A program made the translations under genes and the position numbers. This document shows, one piece after another, positions 23,200 to 34,899 of a stretch of DNA of 64,000 nt. The DNA is from Bubalus kerabau (lineage: Eukaryota; Chordata; Mammalia; Artiodactyla; Bovidae), in the NCBI RefSeq assembly GCF_029407905.1, contig NC_073645.1, positions 54,393,501 to 54,457,500 of the forward strand. Direction: 5' to 3'. How positions within the stretch are numbered: the first letter of the stretch is position 1; the number at the start of each line of letters is the position of its first letter. The notes beneath the pieces were generated by a model. It was not told the DNA's origin. It searched no databases and saw nothing but the letters and a program-made list of their open reading frames with translations.

Positions 23200-24060
23200 C
23201 GAGCTTACTGTGAACGATGTCGGATTCAGGATCTCCGAAGATGATTTAGCTTCAGGACAAGGGACCAGGATTGATCACTCAAGAGCGTTTGTGTAGCAGA
23301 GTTTTATGACAGTGGAAAAAAGTCATAGAAAGCTTCTGACATGGACAGCAGAAGCGGGTGGAGAGTACCCCCCTTGCTAGTGTTAGCAAGGGAGGTATAT
23401 ACTTTTTTAATTAGTTACTACAATAAATCAAAAGAATGTCTCAAGTTTGTGAAAGTTTTACCAGATCCACTCCCACAATTAGCATTTTAGGATAACAGGA
23501 TTAGATTTTAACAGAAAGATCCTACCAGACCCATTCCCATAATATGCATTCTAAGACATCAGGATTAATCAGAAGGTTTTCAGGAAGGAGAAACTGTCCT
23601 CAAGCAGGATACATTGTTGTTATATGATCCTGAGTACAGAGTTTAAGTGGCTCAGATGGTAAAGCATCTGCCTGCAATGTGGGAGACCCGGGCTGGATCC
23701 CTGGGTTGGGAAGATCCCCTGGAGAAGGAAATGGCAACCCACTCCAGTACTCTTTCCTGGAAAATCCCATGGACAAAGGAGCCTGGTGGTCTGCAGTCCA
23801 TGGGGTTGCAAAGAGTCAGGCATGACCGAGCAACTTCACTTTCTTTCACAGAGTTTAAACTGAGTTGTGTAATCGTCAGTTCTGGGCCTACAGAAAGAAA
23901 GAAAGAGGGAAAAACAAAAACAAATGTTTTAAGTGACTAAGACTAAGGAATGTAGAGAAAAAAAAGATGTTTGTCCTTTCCTCCTCCTTGAGAACTCCAG
24001 ACCCCTCTCTTCTCGGCTTCCCCCGGACTTCTTATCAACCTGCCTATGAATTGACTCTCT
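23200..24060 (-). mobile_element. Candidate ruminant LTR (minus), split by a SINE
   Basis: The stretch with gtagcagagttttatgacag, agcttctgacatggacagca and the pair of related lines accagatccactcccacaat and accagacccattcccataat resembles a ruminant class II LTR read backwards. It continues past the SINE at 23647-23847. Outer ends are approximate. Confidence 0.45.
23647..23847 (+). mobile_element. Bov-tA SINE with 11-bp target duplication
   Basis: Full-length plus copy (gtaaagcatctgcctgcaat, gggaagatcccctggagaag, tail gcatgaccgagcaacttcac). ACAGAGTTTAA is present at 23636-23646 and 23848-23858, a perfect 11-bp duplication. Confidence 0.95.
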
Positions 24061-26099
24061 CACTTTGAGCACCTCTTCAGCCTGTGAGCTCCATGAGAAC
24101 ATCAGTCCAGAAAGAGAAAAGACCTTGAGTAAATGTTATGATGACCGAATAGCTGTACAGATAAAACGACTATGCAGAGTCCATGTGAAGATTACATTCA
24201 CTGAAGATAAGCTTTTTCTTCCTCCTCCCTCCCTCTTTCCAGAACAGAAGTTCAAGGGACCTTATATCACCCTCACCTCATAAGGAACTCCAGTGGTCTG
24301 GGTGATTTTTATCTTTTCTTTATTTGTACACTGAAAGACATTTCATGAGTGTAGCCCTCAAAACTGAGAAAATCACTACTTGAGGGGCAGGGACCCTCCA
24401 CGTTGTCTGAGCCAACACAGAACACTACATGAACACAGGATATTGAGGAGGTGGCTGGGCCCCTGGGCAGCTGGAAGGAGGGAGACAAAGGCAGAGGGGT
24501 GTTTTTTTCCACCTCCCTCCTCCCAACATGACACACGTGTCCCTCTTTGTACTTAATCAATCTGATCTTGATTATCTGGAGATTGACATGTCTGCTGGCA
24601 GATGGTGTGGTCTTAGGTCATGGCGTTAAAGGCCACCAGACATCAGTTCTGAGCTGTTTTCAAGACCTAGGACAAGTCTTCAGCGTCTTAGATCTGCTGT
24701 TTTTATCCCTAAGCATTGATAGCGGTACTACATATGTGAGAGTCCAGAGGTAGAGGCATAGGCACTTGGGATTGGTCACTGGGAAAGGCTGCAACCCTGT
24801 GAAGGCTGACCTTAGATTCCTAGCCTGGAACACGAGTGGTACGTGGAATATCTGGATGAAGCAGTGAAGATGTCAGCGAGAGACACTCAGTTGGTGCCAG
24901 AACAGCATTGAATTAGAGCACTGGGCTTTTCTCTACTCAATTCCAGAGGGTCAGGCCCTATTGCCACTGGCCACATACCCTGAGTGATAACCATCTCCTG
25001 GGAACTCCAAGTCACAGCCTGATGGCTGGGCCTCCAGAGGGCTGAAGGATGTGTCAGGAGTGGTTTGCCCACAGATGCTGGGCACCCCAGGGCTCTGACA
25101 GGGGCTGGTGAGGCTGGCATGGCAGGGCCCCACAGCACAGAGTACTGGGGTGCCTGGTCGGGGCTGCCATCATCTAGGGCCATGCCACCATGAAGGCACC
25201 TGGTAATTTCTGCACTCAGAAGCTAAAACAAAGTTGAGCCTGATTAGTACTTGGTTGCAAGACTACCTGGAAAGACCAGGTGCTGTGGACTTTCCCGCTT
25301 GTCTCTCCTTTCATCTCTCTCACCCTTGGCCACCGCCCCCTCCCCTGGCACAGATGGGCTCTCCTTTGGCCATGGAGAGGTGCACCTATTGTTGAGTCTT
25401 GGCCTGGGTGGGTGCTGTGGGGGTTCTGAGAATGGGCAGCACAGTTGGGCTGGCGCCCTCTGTGCTTACTGGCCGCTGTGGGTTGGTGGGCAGATTGAGT
25501 GCCCACAGGAAGGCAGTACTTTATGCCATGGAACTGTGTGCATAAAATGGTTCTAATGGCGACATTAGACCTCTGTGTATTTTCCACATTAAAAGAACTG
25601 TAGCATGTCTATGTGTGTGTGCGCGCATGTGTTAAAGACTTAGGAAAATTCTGAAGCCAAACAAAAAATTGAATCACATGATAAAATATGAATAAGCTTC
25701 AAAAACATGACACTGTGTAAGAAACTGGACCTAAATGGCCACAGTTGTACAAAGCCATGTGCTTGAAATACACAGAATAGGCAATTGTATGAGGACGAAA
25801 GAGTGAGGAATGTGGAATTTAAAGTGACTGATTAAGGAACACTAGGTGTCTTTGTAGGGAGATAAAATATAAACTATTCTGGATCAGATCGTGATGATGG
25901 CTGCACAATATAGAGATGGGCAATCACTAAAATACAGTGCTCAAAGGGGAATTTTTTGGCATATGATATATATCTCAACTTAAAATGATTAATTTGAATT
26001 TTTTTCAAAAATAACAAAACCCACATATTTCCTCAGTGCTGTATTTGGCTCTCACTCTAAGCTCTGTAAACAGAAACGAAGACGCCTGTGTCTGTGTGT

Positions 26100-26225
26100 G
26101 CATGCTCAGTCGTGTTTGACTTGTTGTGACCCCATGGCCTGTAGATGCCCAGGCTCCTCTGTTCATGGAATCTCCCAGGCATGAATACTGGAGTGGGTGG
26201 CCATTTCCTACTCCAGGATATTTTC
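26100..26225 (-). mobile_element. Bov-tA SINE shared with copy B
   Basis: Minus-strand SINE (catgctcagtcgtgtttgac, cccaggctcctctgttcatg, gcatgaatactggagtggg). Copy B carries a SINE at the matching place (39.40-39.60 kb), with the same flanking DNA after it. The insertion is thus older than the A/B duplication. Confidence 0.85.
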
Positions 26226-26738
26226 CCGATCCTTCACTGTTTCTTCAGAATTTGTCTCCAGAGCAAGGAGTCAGCCACCAGCACTCGCCTAGGCTGAGAC
26301 TCAGGGCACACTTAGGAGTGGGGATGCACTCTGGTGGGAAAGAGGGAAAGCGTGTCCTGCTCAGAGTGTGTAATGTGGGGAAGCATGAGGCAGGCTGGCA
26401 GGAAGAGGGCCTTCCCAGGTGACTGCTTAGATGACAGATTTGGCTTCCCCCATTTGGTACTAAATTGAAAGGAAGAAAAATAAGGAAGGTGGCAGTCACT
26501 GACCACGCACTGAATCCTGGAGCCCATTGCTGCAGGGGCTGGGGTCTGGTTTTCCAGGTCGGTTGCTGCAGGGCAGGGCCTCGTGGCTGGAAGGAGAGGT
26601 TCCCCAACTTCCCAGTGTATTAAGAAAGTTCTTCATTTCAACATCCTTCTCTTGTCGTCTTCAATTGGATACTCTGTGGATAAACTTGAAACAGTGTTTC
26701 TTAAATTAACTGCAAACGAAGGTAATAATTACATTATT

Positions 26739-28004
26739 TGTTGGAGGCCAGAGTGAGGCGCTCGCCCATGGCAAAGGTCATGAGGAAGGAGGCTCGACAT
26801 ACGCAAAGGTGGGATTGAGCCTCAGGAGTCCCCCTGGAAATCCTCGTGCATCTACCCCCATAACCAGAGCCTGCCTACTTTACTACTTCGTGCTCTCACC
26901 TACACCTCTGACTTTACGGGGGGCTGTCCCCCACCACCTCTTTCGGAGAAGGAGTTAACTTAGAGCTCCAGTTAATAAAAACTCCTGGGCGTGACAAGAG
27001 TGTTTTAACCTACAAACTCCTCTGAAGGTTCTCTAGCCTGCCTGACAGGCTTGTCCGGCCACATGTGATTGCTCACAGCCTCCCAACCATGAGAGGCACG
27101 AGATGCTTTAAACCTTCTAAAAACAGGTTCCTTAGAAAACTTAGAAAACCATTAGTATAAGTATAGTGGGCTGATTAGAAACTGTATTGGTGAAGGGTTT
27201 TTCATTTGTTGAGCCAATGTTTGTTGCTAAGTCTCCACATCCCCTGCCCTTACACACATTAATGAATATATAGAAGAAATAAGTATTAACCTTTGATATT
27301 AATTACGTTAGACCTTAGACTAAGTAAATTCTTTCCTTAACTAAAACCCACTACACCCTCACCCTATAGGAATGTAACTTTATTTGGGTGGCATCTGTTT
27401 TAAGAATAATCACCCCTGGAGAAATAAGTGTCCTGGTTGACTGACCACTGTCACAAGGAGAGGGTCATAAATTGTCAGCAGGCCTCCTGGCCAGAAGATG
27501 ATGTAACACCCCTAAGACTTCTGTATACATTTCTATGAAGCACCTGCCTTTGATAAAAGTCAGGACTGCTGACCCCACATGACTTTTGCATAACATCTCA
27601 GTGTATAAAAGTAGACCATGGACAATAAAGAATTGGGATCAGTTCCTCGAAAGACTGGTCTCCCCATGTCGCTCTCTCTCTCACTCCGCCATGCTTACTA
27701 ATTTTGCCTGGGCTTCTAAGATCCGACTGGGGAGGCCTCAGTGTTTCCTCTCCTTCGGGAGAATGGAAGGACACCTGCGGCCTACGTAAGTGGTGCAAAC
27801 TTCTTGTCTTGAAGTTTTATTGGTCTCCCACGTAAACCAAGCTACTCAGCATCTTTTCTCCACTGAATTTTCCTACTGAGCTATCCTCATTCTATGACTC
27901 TTTGCATCTTTAATTAATATCTAATTGAAGCTATTGTATCCTGATCCTCGCTGACGCCGTCCCCGCTTCAAACTCCCTGGATCAGCCGGGGCTGGACCCC
28001 GGCA
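26739..28004 (+). mobile_element. Solo LTR, class II (ERVK-type), with 6-bp target duplication
   Basis: The element starts TGTTGGAGGCC and ends CCCCGGCA, 1,266 bases, bounded by ATTATT at 26733-26738 and 28005-28010. TG...CA ends and a 6-bp duplication are the marks of beta-like (class II, ERVK) retroviral LTRs. Inside are a TATA box (tataaaa, 27604-27610) and AATAAA at 27624-27629, so U3 covers about the first 860 bases. No internal gag, pol or env remains: it is a solo LTR, as left by recombination between two LTRs. The matching site of copy B (about 40.07-40.09 kb) lacks it, so it entered A after the duplication. It lies just upstream of the copy A GC-rich block and points toward the KRAB exon. 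Confidence 0.95.
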
Positions 28005-28129
28005 ATTATTGTTGAATAACAATGATAATGGTGATTTTCATTATAAATAATTTCAAGATTTCTCATTGAATACTTACATTACAGTACATATACTAACAAG
28101 AATCCCCAACAACTTGTCATGCCATCTGG

Positions 28130-29200
28130 TCGACCTCGCCACAGCAGCCACCAATCTGTTGGCTTTGTGATTCTCACGTAGATGTATCCGTGTCTCACAC
28201 CCGCGAAACACAGCGCCTCCACACGGACACCATCCTTTCCACTTCTGAGCCCGAGGAGAATAGAAGGGACGCCTGGTGCCCCTCGAATAGATGCAGCCCG
28301 ATCCGCAGGAAACCCGTCTGCGGAGTCCTGAGCACGTCACCAGGAACCGAGGCCGCCTGGGAACAGCCTCAGCGCCACGAAGGCAGCGGACGGCCTTTCC
28401 CCAAGATGGCAAGGAAGCGCTTCCGGGCGCCCTTTGGGGAGGAGGACGGGCTGCCCGTGGTCCCTTCAGTGCCCCCTGTTGTGGACACCAGGGCCGGCCC
28501 TCTCCGGGGAGAGGACACACGTTTGTGAATCGGGACTATCGGGGTCCATGGGGGAGGCTGGGAAGACTGGACATGTCTGCACGCGTCCGTGTGGTCCGCA
28601 CCTCCGGGCGAGTGGGAAACGTCGAGAAGGTGTAACCCCGCGGACGCCGGCGCCGTGACCTTTCCTGCTCCCGCTCAGCTGCCCCGGCGGTGCCAGCGGG
28701 CAGAAGGGGCCCCGCGGCGCGCTGGTCCACCGGGCCAGGCAGCGACACCGCCCGCCGCCGCCCTCCCAGGCCGCGGACCTGCAGCCCGAATCTCCGGCGA
28801 CAGCAGGCTCTTCCCGGGTCTCACGGGAACGTTGCCGCTCTCCCTCTGGAGCTCTGCCCCGGACTCGGCGGCCGAACCGTAGCCTTCGCAGGAGTCTCCA
28901 ACGTTCCCCGGGAAGGGACCAGCTCACGGCGGCCGCTGGGTGGCTCCCGACGGGCGGCGCACACGGCCCCGGGCGGACCCCGACCGCCACGCCGCCCTGA
29001 CGCCCCGCTTGTCCCGCGCGTCCGCCTGGGAGCCGGCTCCCGGCCCGGCAGGGCGCGGAGACCCAGACACCAGACGGGAGGGCGGGAGCTGGGAAGACTC
29101 CCCGGGCAGCTGCGGGAGAAGGCGCGCTCCTCAGCGATTCCAGAGGCTGGGACCCAGGCGGCCCAGAGGGCAGGTCCCTGCTCCCGGGCGGACTTAGGAA
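28130..29200 (+). promoter_or_regulatory. CpG island, copy A promoter region
   Basis: About 1.07 kb of GC-rich, CpG-dense DNA, densest at 28.64-29.12 kb. It lies upstream of the KRAB exon of copy A as the GC block at 40.2-41.7 kb does for B. Downstream DNA matches B (gtaaaactgaaaccatgaaa at 29229 against gtaaaactgcaaccagataa at 41799). In KRAB zinc-finger genes the first non-coding exon usually sits in such an island. Long frames on both strands here (up to 274 codons, minus 28466-29290) follow from lack of stop codons in GC-rich DNA and are not called. Confidence 0.6.
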
Positions 29201-30406
29201 TTTAGTGAGACTTAGACTGTGTGGACTGTAAAACTGAAACCATGAAAGGATTGGATAAAAACGTGTATGAATGATTTTTATTCTGTGCAATAAAAAGAGT
29301 GGAATGGTGATACAACATTTTTTAAAAAAACAGTCTCTTCAGAAGCCATCAAAGAAATGAATGATAAACAGCCATAAATCCACCTTTTCATATTCCACAC
29401 GGAAGGTCCAATGATAACAACTCAGCGTGGGAGGAACATTTGTGCAAATACTTGTGTAATAAGATTATTGATATTAGTATCACTCAGTATAAAAACAGAG
29501 CATTCAGGAAACAGCCATTTAAGAGGGATCTGGTAAGGAAAATTTTATCGGTACTGACTTGGAAAAATCTGTATGATGAATTGTTGGATAAAAATAGCCA
29601 AGTCATAGGATTTCCACTGGTGCTAAAAGAAAAATATATACATTTGTACATGTATCTTTTAAATGAACTAAGATGGAAAGGCAAATGAATTAGAACAGCT
29701 AAAGCAGTTTTATAAAAAGAATACAATACTTCCCATAGCTTGGCACCTGGTGCCAGAAAGAAGTGTCTTCAGAAACCAAGACGAGCCATACTGCCTGCTT
29801 TTCTGCCCCCTCCTCCTGTGGCCTCCAGGCAAGCAGCTGGCATCCTAGCCCCTTAAAGTCACTGCTCCACTCAGACAGATGCAGATCCAAGGAAGGGTTG
29901 GTATGACCTTGGCTCTGCAGACTTGGGCTCCTCAGCCTCTTGCCTCATCCTGGGAGCCCCCAGCCAGTCAGTCATCACCCCAGTCTTCCCCACCAGAGGC
30001 TACTGGCCCCACTCTGCAGGGGGCAGCCCTTGTCTCTATGAGCTCTGAGCTGTTTCCCAAAGGAAGGATTTTCCCTTTGCACCACAGGTATGAAGCAAGG
30101 GGATAACTGACTTTTTGCACCTGGACCCATCGTACACTTTGTACTCACATCTGGCCCCAGTTATCCCCATGAGGATAGAAGAAGGCCATTCCCTTTACAT
30201 AGGAGGTGTGAATCAATGGGACGCCTGAACATTTACATCTAGACATTTCATACACATTTGGTATGCACTCAGCTCCTGAAGACAAAAGACAGAGACAGGG
30301 TTAGGCCTCTTAGCGTGGTGTGGCCATTGCTTCCATGAAATATCCAGGGTCTCTAAGCAACTCCAGGGTGGCAAGAATAAAGAAGCAGCATGCAATCATT
30401 CATGCC

Positions 30407-30432
30407 ACACACACACACACACACACACACAC
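30407..30432 (+). repeat. (AC)13 microsatellite
   Basis: Pure AC dinucleotide run of 26 bases, likely polymorphic. Confidence 0.95.
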
Positions 30433-30927
30433 GAGAGGCTATAGAATCCACCTGATCCAAAGGGAAAATGCAACTATGGAATCAACCATGTCAATGTGTC
30501 ATGCAGAAGTAAGATCATCTAAATGACCTGATTCTTTAACAAATTTTCAATTATTAATAAATATTTGCTGTCCTTGTGTTTATTCTGAGATTACTGAGAG
30601 TAACGTGGCCAGTTTTACATTTACTTTAAAAATATTTATTTCATGGGGCAAAATTTAATAAAACTTTACCTTTTTTCAAGCAAAACTCCAGCATACAGTA
30701 TTTAAAAAAATACTACTTTCCAGAGCGAGAGATGGCAAGTTTTTCTAAAGGGCAGATAGTAAATATTTTAGATTGTCATATGACCTCTGCTGCATCTACT
30801 CAATTCTGTTATTGCAGCAGGAAAGCAGTCTTAGATATCTTTATAGACACTGAAATTTGGCAGTCATATAATTCATAGGTCTCACAAAACTTCATAACAT
30901 TTAAAATAATAAAAATCATTCTCAGCT

Positions 30928-31489
30928 TGTAGGTCCAGCCAGCACAGGTTGTGGCGGAACTTGACCCAGGGGATGTAGGACGCTGCGGCCTGACCTATGA
31001 AACCATAGTGGACCTGCGAGGGGAGCATGACTGGAACCGCCTCCCCGGCCAGGCGCCACAGTAACCATTTGCGTGAGCTGTTTTATGACAGGAGGTCCTG
31101 GTAAGGAACACGGAACTAATAAGCCACCACCAACCAGAAGAGTTCGGGAAAGGTCAAAAGGAGACACCACATGTCTGACCTCCTCCCAGAATCCTTCTCT
31201 CTGGCATCCATCTTGGCTGAACCAAGATGTGCACCACCAGAAAGGACTCTGAGTCAGAATGATTGGCTAAAACAAGCCAGAAACTAATCCCATCACCATA
31301 AAACCTGAGACTGCAATTCATGTGGCAGAGCTGTTCTGGGTCCCCTTACCCTACTGCTCTCCATGCGGGTGCCCTTTCCCAGTAAAATCTCTGGCTTTGT
31401 CAGACATGTGTCTCCTCAGAAAATTCACTTCCGAGTGTTCGACAGGAGCCCAGTTTTGGGCCCTGGAAGGGGTCCCCCTTCCTGCAACA
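30928..31489 (+). mobile_element. Candidate class I (gamma-type) solo LTR beside the KRAB exon
   Basis: The 3' part has the layout of class I retroviral LTRs: a pyrimidine-rich R, a variant polyadenylation signal (cccagtaaaatctctggc near 31380), then a U5-like stretch with gtgttcgacaggagcc and an end at CCTGCAACA (31489). The start at 30928 (TGTAGGTCC) is tentative and no target duplication was verified. The end lies only 36 bases before the KRAB exon of copy A. No internal viral genes are present. Confidence 0.6.
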
Positions 31490-31525
31490 GTACCACCTGA
31501 TGTGGAATACCCACTTTGTTCTCAG

Positions 31526-31614
31526 GAATCAATGACCTGTAAGGATGTGGTTGTGACCTTCATCCAAAAAGACCAGCCCTGTCTTGTGATGCTGGAGACA
31601 TCAGTCGTCTGTGA
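31526..31614 (+). pseudogene. KRAB-A box exon, degenerate (copy A)
   Basis: After a usable acceptor (actttgttctcag) the exon reads GAATCAATGACCTG and translates as ESMTCKDVVVTFIQKD, a clear match to the start of KRAB-A boxes, in which DV..(N/D)FTQEEW is typical. It then jumps to LVMLE, the end of the box (DVMLE). About 40 bases that would encode the WxLLDPxQRxLYR part are missing, so helix residues needed to bind TRIM28 are absent. The donor is GACTGAGA where copy B has GGGTGAGA, so splicing at the normal point is lost, and a stop codon follows. KRAB boxes recruit TRIM28 to silence transposons; this remnant could not. No finger exon follows within copy A. Confidence 0.75.
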
Positions 31615-31749
31615 CTGAGACTCACTATTTAATAGAGAATCACCCAGAACAGCTTGGCCTGAGTAAACTCTCATCCCCACCCCCCACCTCTTCTAAGGCT
31701 CACATTTACCTGAAGGACATTTTCTATTAATACATTATATTTTAAACTA

Positions 31750-33270
31750 GCCCTGAAAGAGAAGACACTTTTCAGACAAGCACAAATGAATAAATGAATT
31801 ATAAAACTTATTACCATGTTCTCAAGCAGTTTAACATTTCACTATATGGTTTTTTTTCTCCTTAAACTAGCAGGTTCCATAAGGGTGAAGGACATCTAAG
31901 AAATTACATAGACAAGATCAGACCCCTGGGAAGTCCTAAATATCTGTCTCCTTGAACTGAGAGCTTAGGGCAAAACTTAACAACTTCCCAAATTTTAGCT
32001 TAATACTGAAAATGGATTTTAGTGATATTTCCAATTAAAGTTTTCAATGCATCAGTTTAGCAGGGGACCTACCAGAGTGAAACTCACCTTTCTTGTGATA
32101 ATCCAATTACCCCACAAACAAGATGCCTGTGCCTTGAGGCTGTGCAGTTAGAAACTGCCCATATTATCAGGGAAAGAGCACACATTGCAAAGCAAACTAT
32201 GTGTTTAGGGGAGAGTGGGGGCGGGGGATGATGCGGGGGAAGAACAAGTCCATCTCCCTGGAAGGTAGAGGGATCAGCTCCTGATTCACTGAGCTGGGAG
32301 CATCTGTTTTCCACATAGGTTTTCAGAGACGCAGCTGGCGAGGACAGTGGATTGGACCTGAGCTTGGCTGTCCTCCCACAGAAAGGAGAGCTGAAAATAC
32401 CAGACTACTGCACGTTGGAGTAGCCTGACAAGGCCGCTGCACAGAAACCCCCCTCAAAGCCTGATGTGCCAGTCAAGGTTGTGGACAAAAAAAAAAGTCC
32501 CCACAAAATTACAGCCAGGAGAAGTGTGCAGCTGTCTCCCATTTAGATGGGGAAGGAGGCACCCCAGGGTTGGTCTGGCAGGGCTGTTCCAGAAAGCTCC
32601 ACTCCTGTCCTAGGAATACTGTTCTGTCATCCCAGGGGCGTTTGCCCCCTCCAGGGTGACATGGAGCAGAATGGATCCTCCCCTTCTAGGCTGACGTTCC
32701 CAGCAGCAAGACAGCAGGAGAAGGAAGAGCCAGGTTCTCTCACCTAGAAAATAGTCAGCAAGTTGCACAAATTGTTTTCCCTAAATCCAGCTTGTCTCAC
32801 AAGCATCCCAGCTTCAGAGGATGTTGGGAATGTCTGTAGTCTCGGGCAGCCATGTGCTCAGTTCAAAACTGAGTGTGCAATCACCCCAGGAGAGAAGTGA
32901 CCAGACTCCTAGGAGCCAAGTGGGCATCTCTGCCATGTTCCCTCTACCCACGCCCTTCCCAGAGCTCTTGCTGTATGAGAGTTTGTCCTTCAAATTGCAT
33001 CCATTCCCATTTCAGGAATGGGCTGAAAATCATGAGTTCATGGGTGGTTTTCATTAGATTTGCTGGTAGGCCATTGACTGAACTCCATTGCTAACTCACA
33101 GAGTGTCTCTGGCCAGGGGCGGCACTGGGGCAGGCAGTGTGGGCAAACAATAATAAGGTACCCAGTAGGAGCACCAAGGTGTCAGCAGAGGCTTCAAATC
33201 ACAGGGGAAAGGAAAGCACGGGGATACACTTAGGGTCAACCCCCACATAGTGTTGTAGGAAAATAACTAC
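31750..33270. other. Unassigned non-coding DNA
   Basis: No SINE, LINE or finger sequence recognised. Frames are below 80 codons. A-rich run near 32490-32499. The boundary at 31.7 kb is where similarity of copy A with B ends. Confidence 0.35.
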
Positions 33271-33284
33271 AATTAAGTAATTAC

Positions 33285-33478
33285 TTCCCTGATGGTTCAG
33301 ATGGTAAAGAGTCTGCCTGCAGTGCAGGAGACCCAGGCTCGATCCCCAGGTGGAGAAGATGTCCTGGAGAGGGGAGTGGCTCCCACTGCAGTATTCTTGC
33401 CCAGAGAACCCTGTGGACAGAGGAGCATGGCGGACTATAGTACATAGCGTCGCAGTCAGACCTGACTGAAGTGACAGC
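33285..33478 (+). mobile_element. Bov-tA SINE
   Basis: Plus copy from ttccctgatggttcagatgg and gtaaagagtctgcctgcagt to the tail gtcagacctgactgaagtga. Confidence 0.9.
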
Positions 33479-33539
33479 ATGTATGCACACACTGACACGT
33501 TGGCAAGAAGACTAGTGAAGACCAGAGACATGTAAAGAA

Positions 33540-34850
33540 CCTAGACCTTTGAAGAGCTTCGAGAGTGCTCCATGCCCAAGATGTAAATGGAGAGTACATG
33601 GAAGGCGCGGACTACAGCTCCCCCTACGGCTCCTCTTGTCTGTCTCCCCCATTAGTAGGTCAAGAGTGAACCAGGGGACCCTGAGTGGGCAAAGCAGAAA
33701 CCCGAGGGCAGGACCCACCCTCCCTGGCCAACCCCCTTCCCTCTGTCTCCGCAGCCCAGGGGCCCCAGCCACCTGCGCTCCATGCCGCACACAGGTGTAA
33801 ACAGATGTTATCACTTCTCCTGAAGACTGAAGCACACTGGCGCAGAACTAGCACCTCCCAAACAGTGACACCCAACTTTAGACTAATGTGGAATTTAGGA
33901 AAATACAAATCGATGTTAAAACAGCTTATAACATAGCTTTTATTTTCACCAATGCCTGCATTATACAATTAGTCATCTAAGTAATCTTGTTCTAAACATA
34001 GGCTTTTAATTTAGAAATAATGCTGTCTTCTACTTCTTCAAAAATATACTTTTGCAGCCAATGTTCAATTCCTCCCATGTCTTCTTAACCAAAGCAGATT
34101 TTTTTTGCATCTTCAGAGACCCTGTCAGAGTGTTTCCTGAAGGTTAGGGGAGAGTTTCCCGGGTCACAGTCATCCCTTCTCCTGTTGCCAATCAGCACAG
34201 GTGTTTTACCATAAACTCTGGTTCTGAGAGCACTCGCAGAGTGACTGGCTCACATAGACACGGAGCTGGGGCAGGCAGTGTGGGCATCAGCGTCCCCATC
34301 AGCGTCTGTGGCTGGTGCAGGCACTTGGAAGCAGCCCAGCGTCCCGGCCCCCACGCCGGGCGAGCCACCCTGCTGGCCCCTTCCCTCGCTGCTTCCACCC
34401 CCAGGATCCCAGGGCATTGGGCCCTCGGGGCCGCTCTGTGCTCCTACCTGACCCCTCACGGGTATGGACAAGTCATCCTTGTGCCGGTCCAGGAGGAAGG
34501 AGGTTCCGTCACAGCCCCAGGGAGACCCACGGAGGGGGCCCCATCCCCTCAGAGGCTCAGGACTCCTCAATTCACGGCATGAAGGAGTCCATGGCAGACC
34601 AGGACTCCTCACGGAGGTGCGGGGGGATCGTGGCAGCTGGAGAAGCCTCAATGCCTGCCCTCTGGGTTCTCACCCACTGAACAAAGACTGCAAATACCTC
34701 TGGAAGTGCGGTGGCTGCAGGGCAGGTGAGACTCAAGTGGGTCCAGTGTGGAGGAGAGGGGTTTCTAAGTTGCAAAGCACAGGCCAAGTCTTTTCTGAGC
34801 TGGAAATATGGACCACTCAGAACCTGCCCCACCAAATGGAGGAATTGGTT
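33540..34850 (-). repeat. Module Y, copy next to B (inverted)
   Basis: The reverse complement matches 58.53-59.93 kb and, in its distal part, 7.85-8.15 kb. Landmarks: gaaggttaggggagagtttc at 34139 against the complement near 59.28 kb; ggttctgagagcactcgcag at 34219 against 59.20 kb; ttttctgagctgg at 34791 against 58.70 kb. Translations of the two copies in one frame share strings such as RPGPHAG and GQVIL, but this reflects shared DNA, and stops and indels break any common frame. Confidence 0.75.
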
Positions 34851-34899
34851 GCCATCCTTGTTGAGGCAGTATTAGTGTGGGCTGGAAAGGAATCTCCAG

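Larger units (their letters stand above)
24100..31720 (+). repeat. Duplicate copy A of module X
   Basis: This copy aligns with B in the same orientation and with C and D inverted. A-to-B landmarks: gctgggcccctgggcagctg at 24453 against gtctgggcccctgggcagca at 37151; gagggctgaaggatgtgtca at 25034 against gagggctgaagggcgtgtca at 38416; agtacttggttg at 25244 against 38563; aaattaactgcaaa at 26703 against 40059; ttgtgcaaatacttgtgtaa at 29440 against 41995; the KRAB exon at 31526 against 43597; and agagaatcacccagaacagc at 31634 against 43758. A was later enlarged by an ERVK LTR and a class I LTR. After 31.7 kb the similarity to B stops, so A has no finger exon. Confidence 0.85.

Noticed and set aside
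23647..23847. tRNA-like box A/B segments at many SINE heads
   Set aside because: These are the tRNA-derived heads of Bov-tA and CHR-2 SINEs, not tRNA genes; none can fold into a full cloverleaf with a proper acceptor stem in my reading.
26739..28004. Search for gag, pol or env next to the LTRs
   Set aside because: No retroviral coding sequence was found beside any LTR in the window; all appear to be solo or fragmentary LTRs.
28466..29290. 274-codon minus-strand open frame, the longest in the window
   Set aside because: It spans the CpG island of copy A, is rich in R, G, P, S and A, has no domain, and is not kept in the inverted or direct copies. GC-rich DNA has few stop codons.
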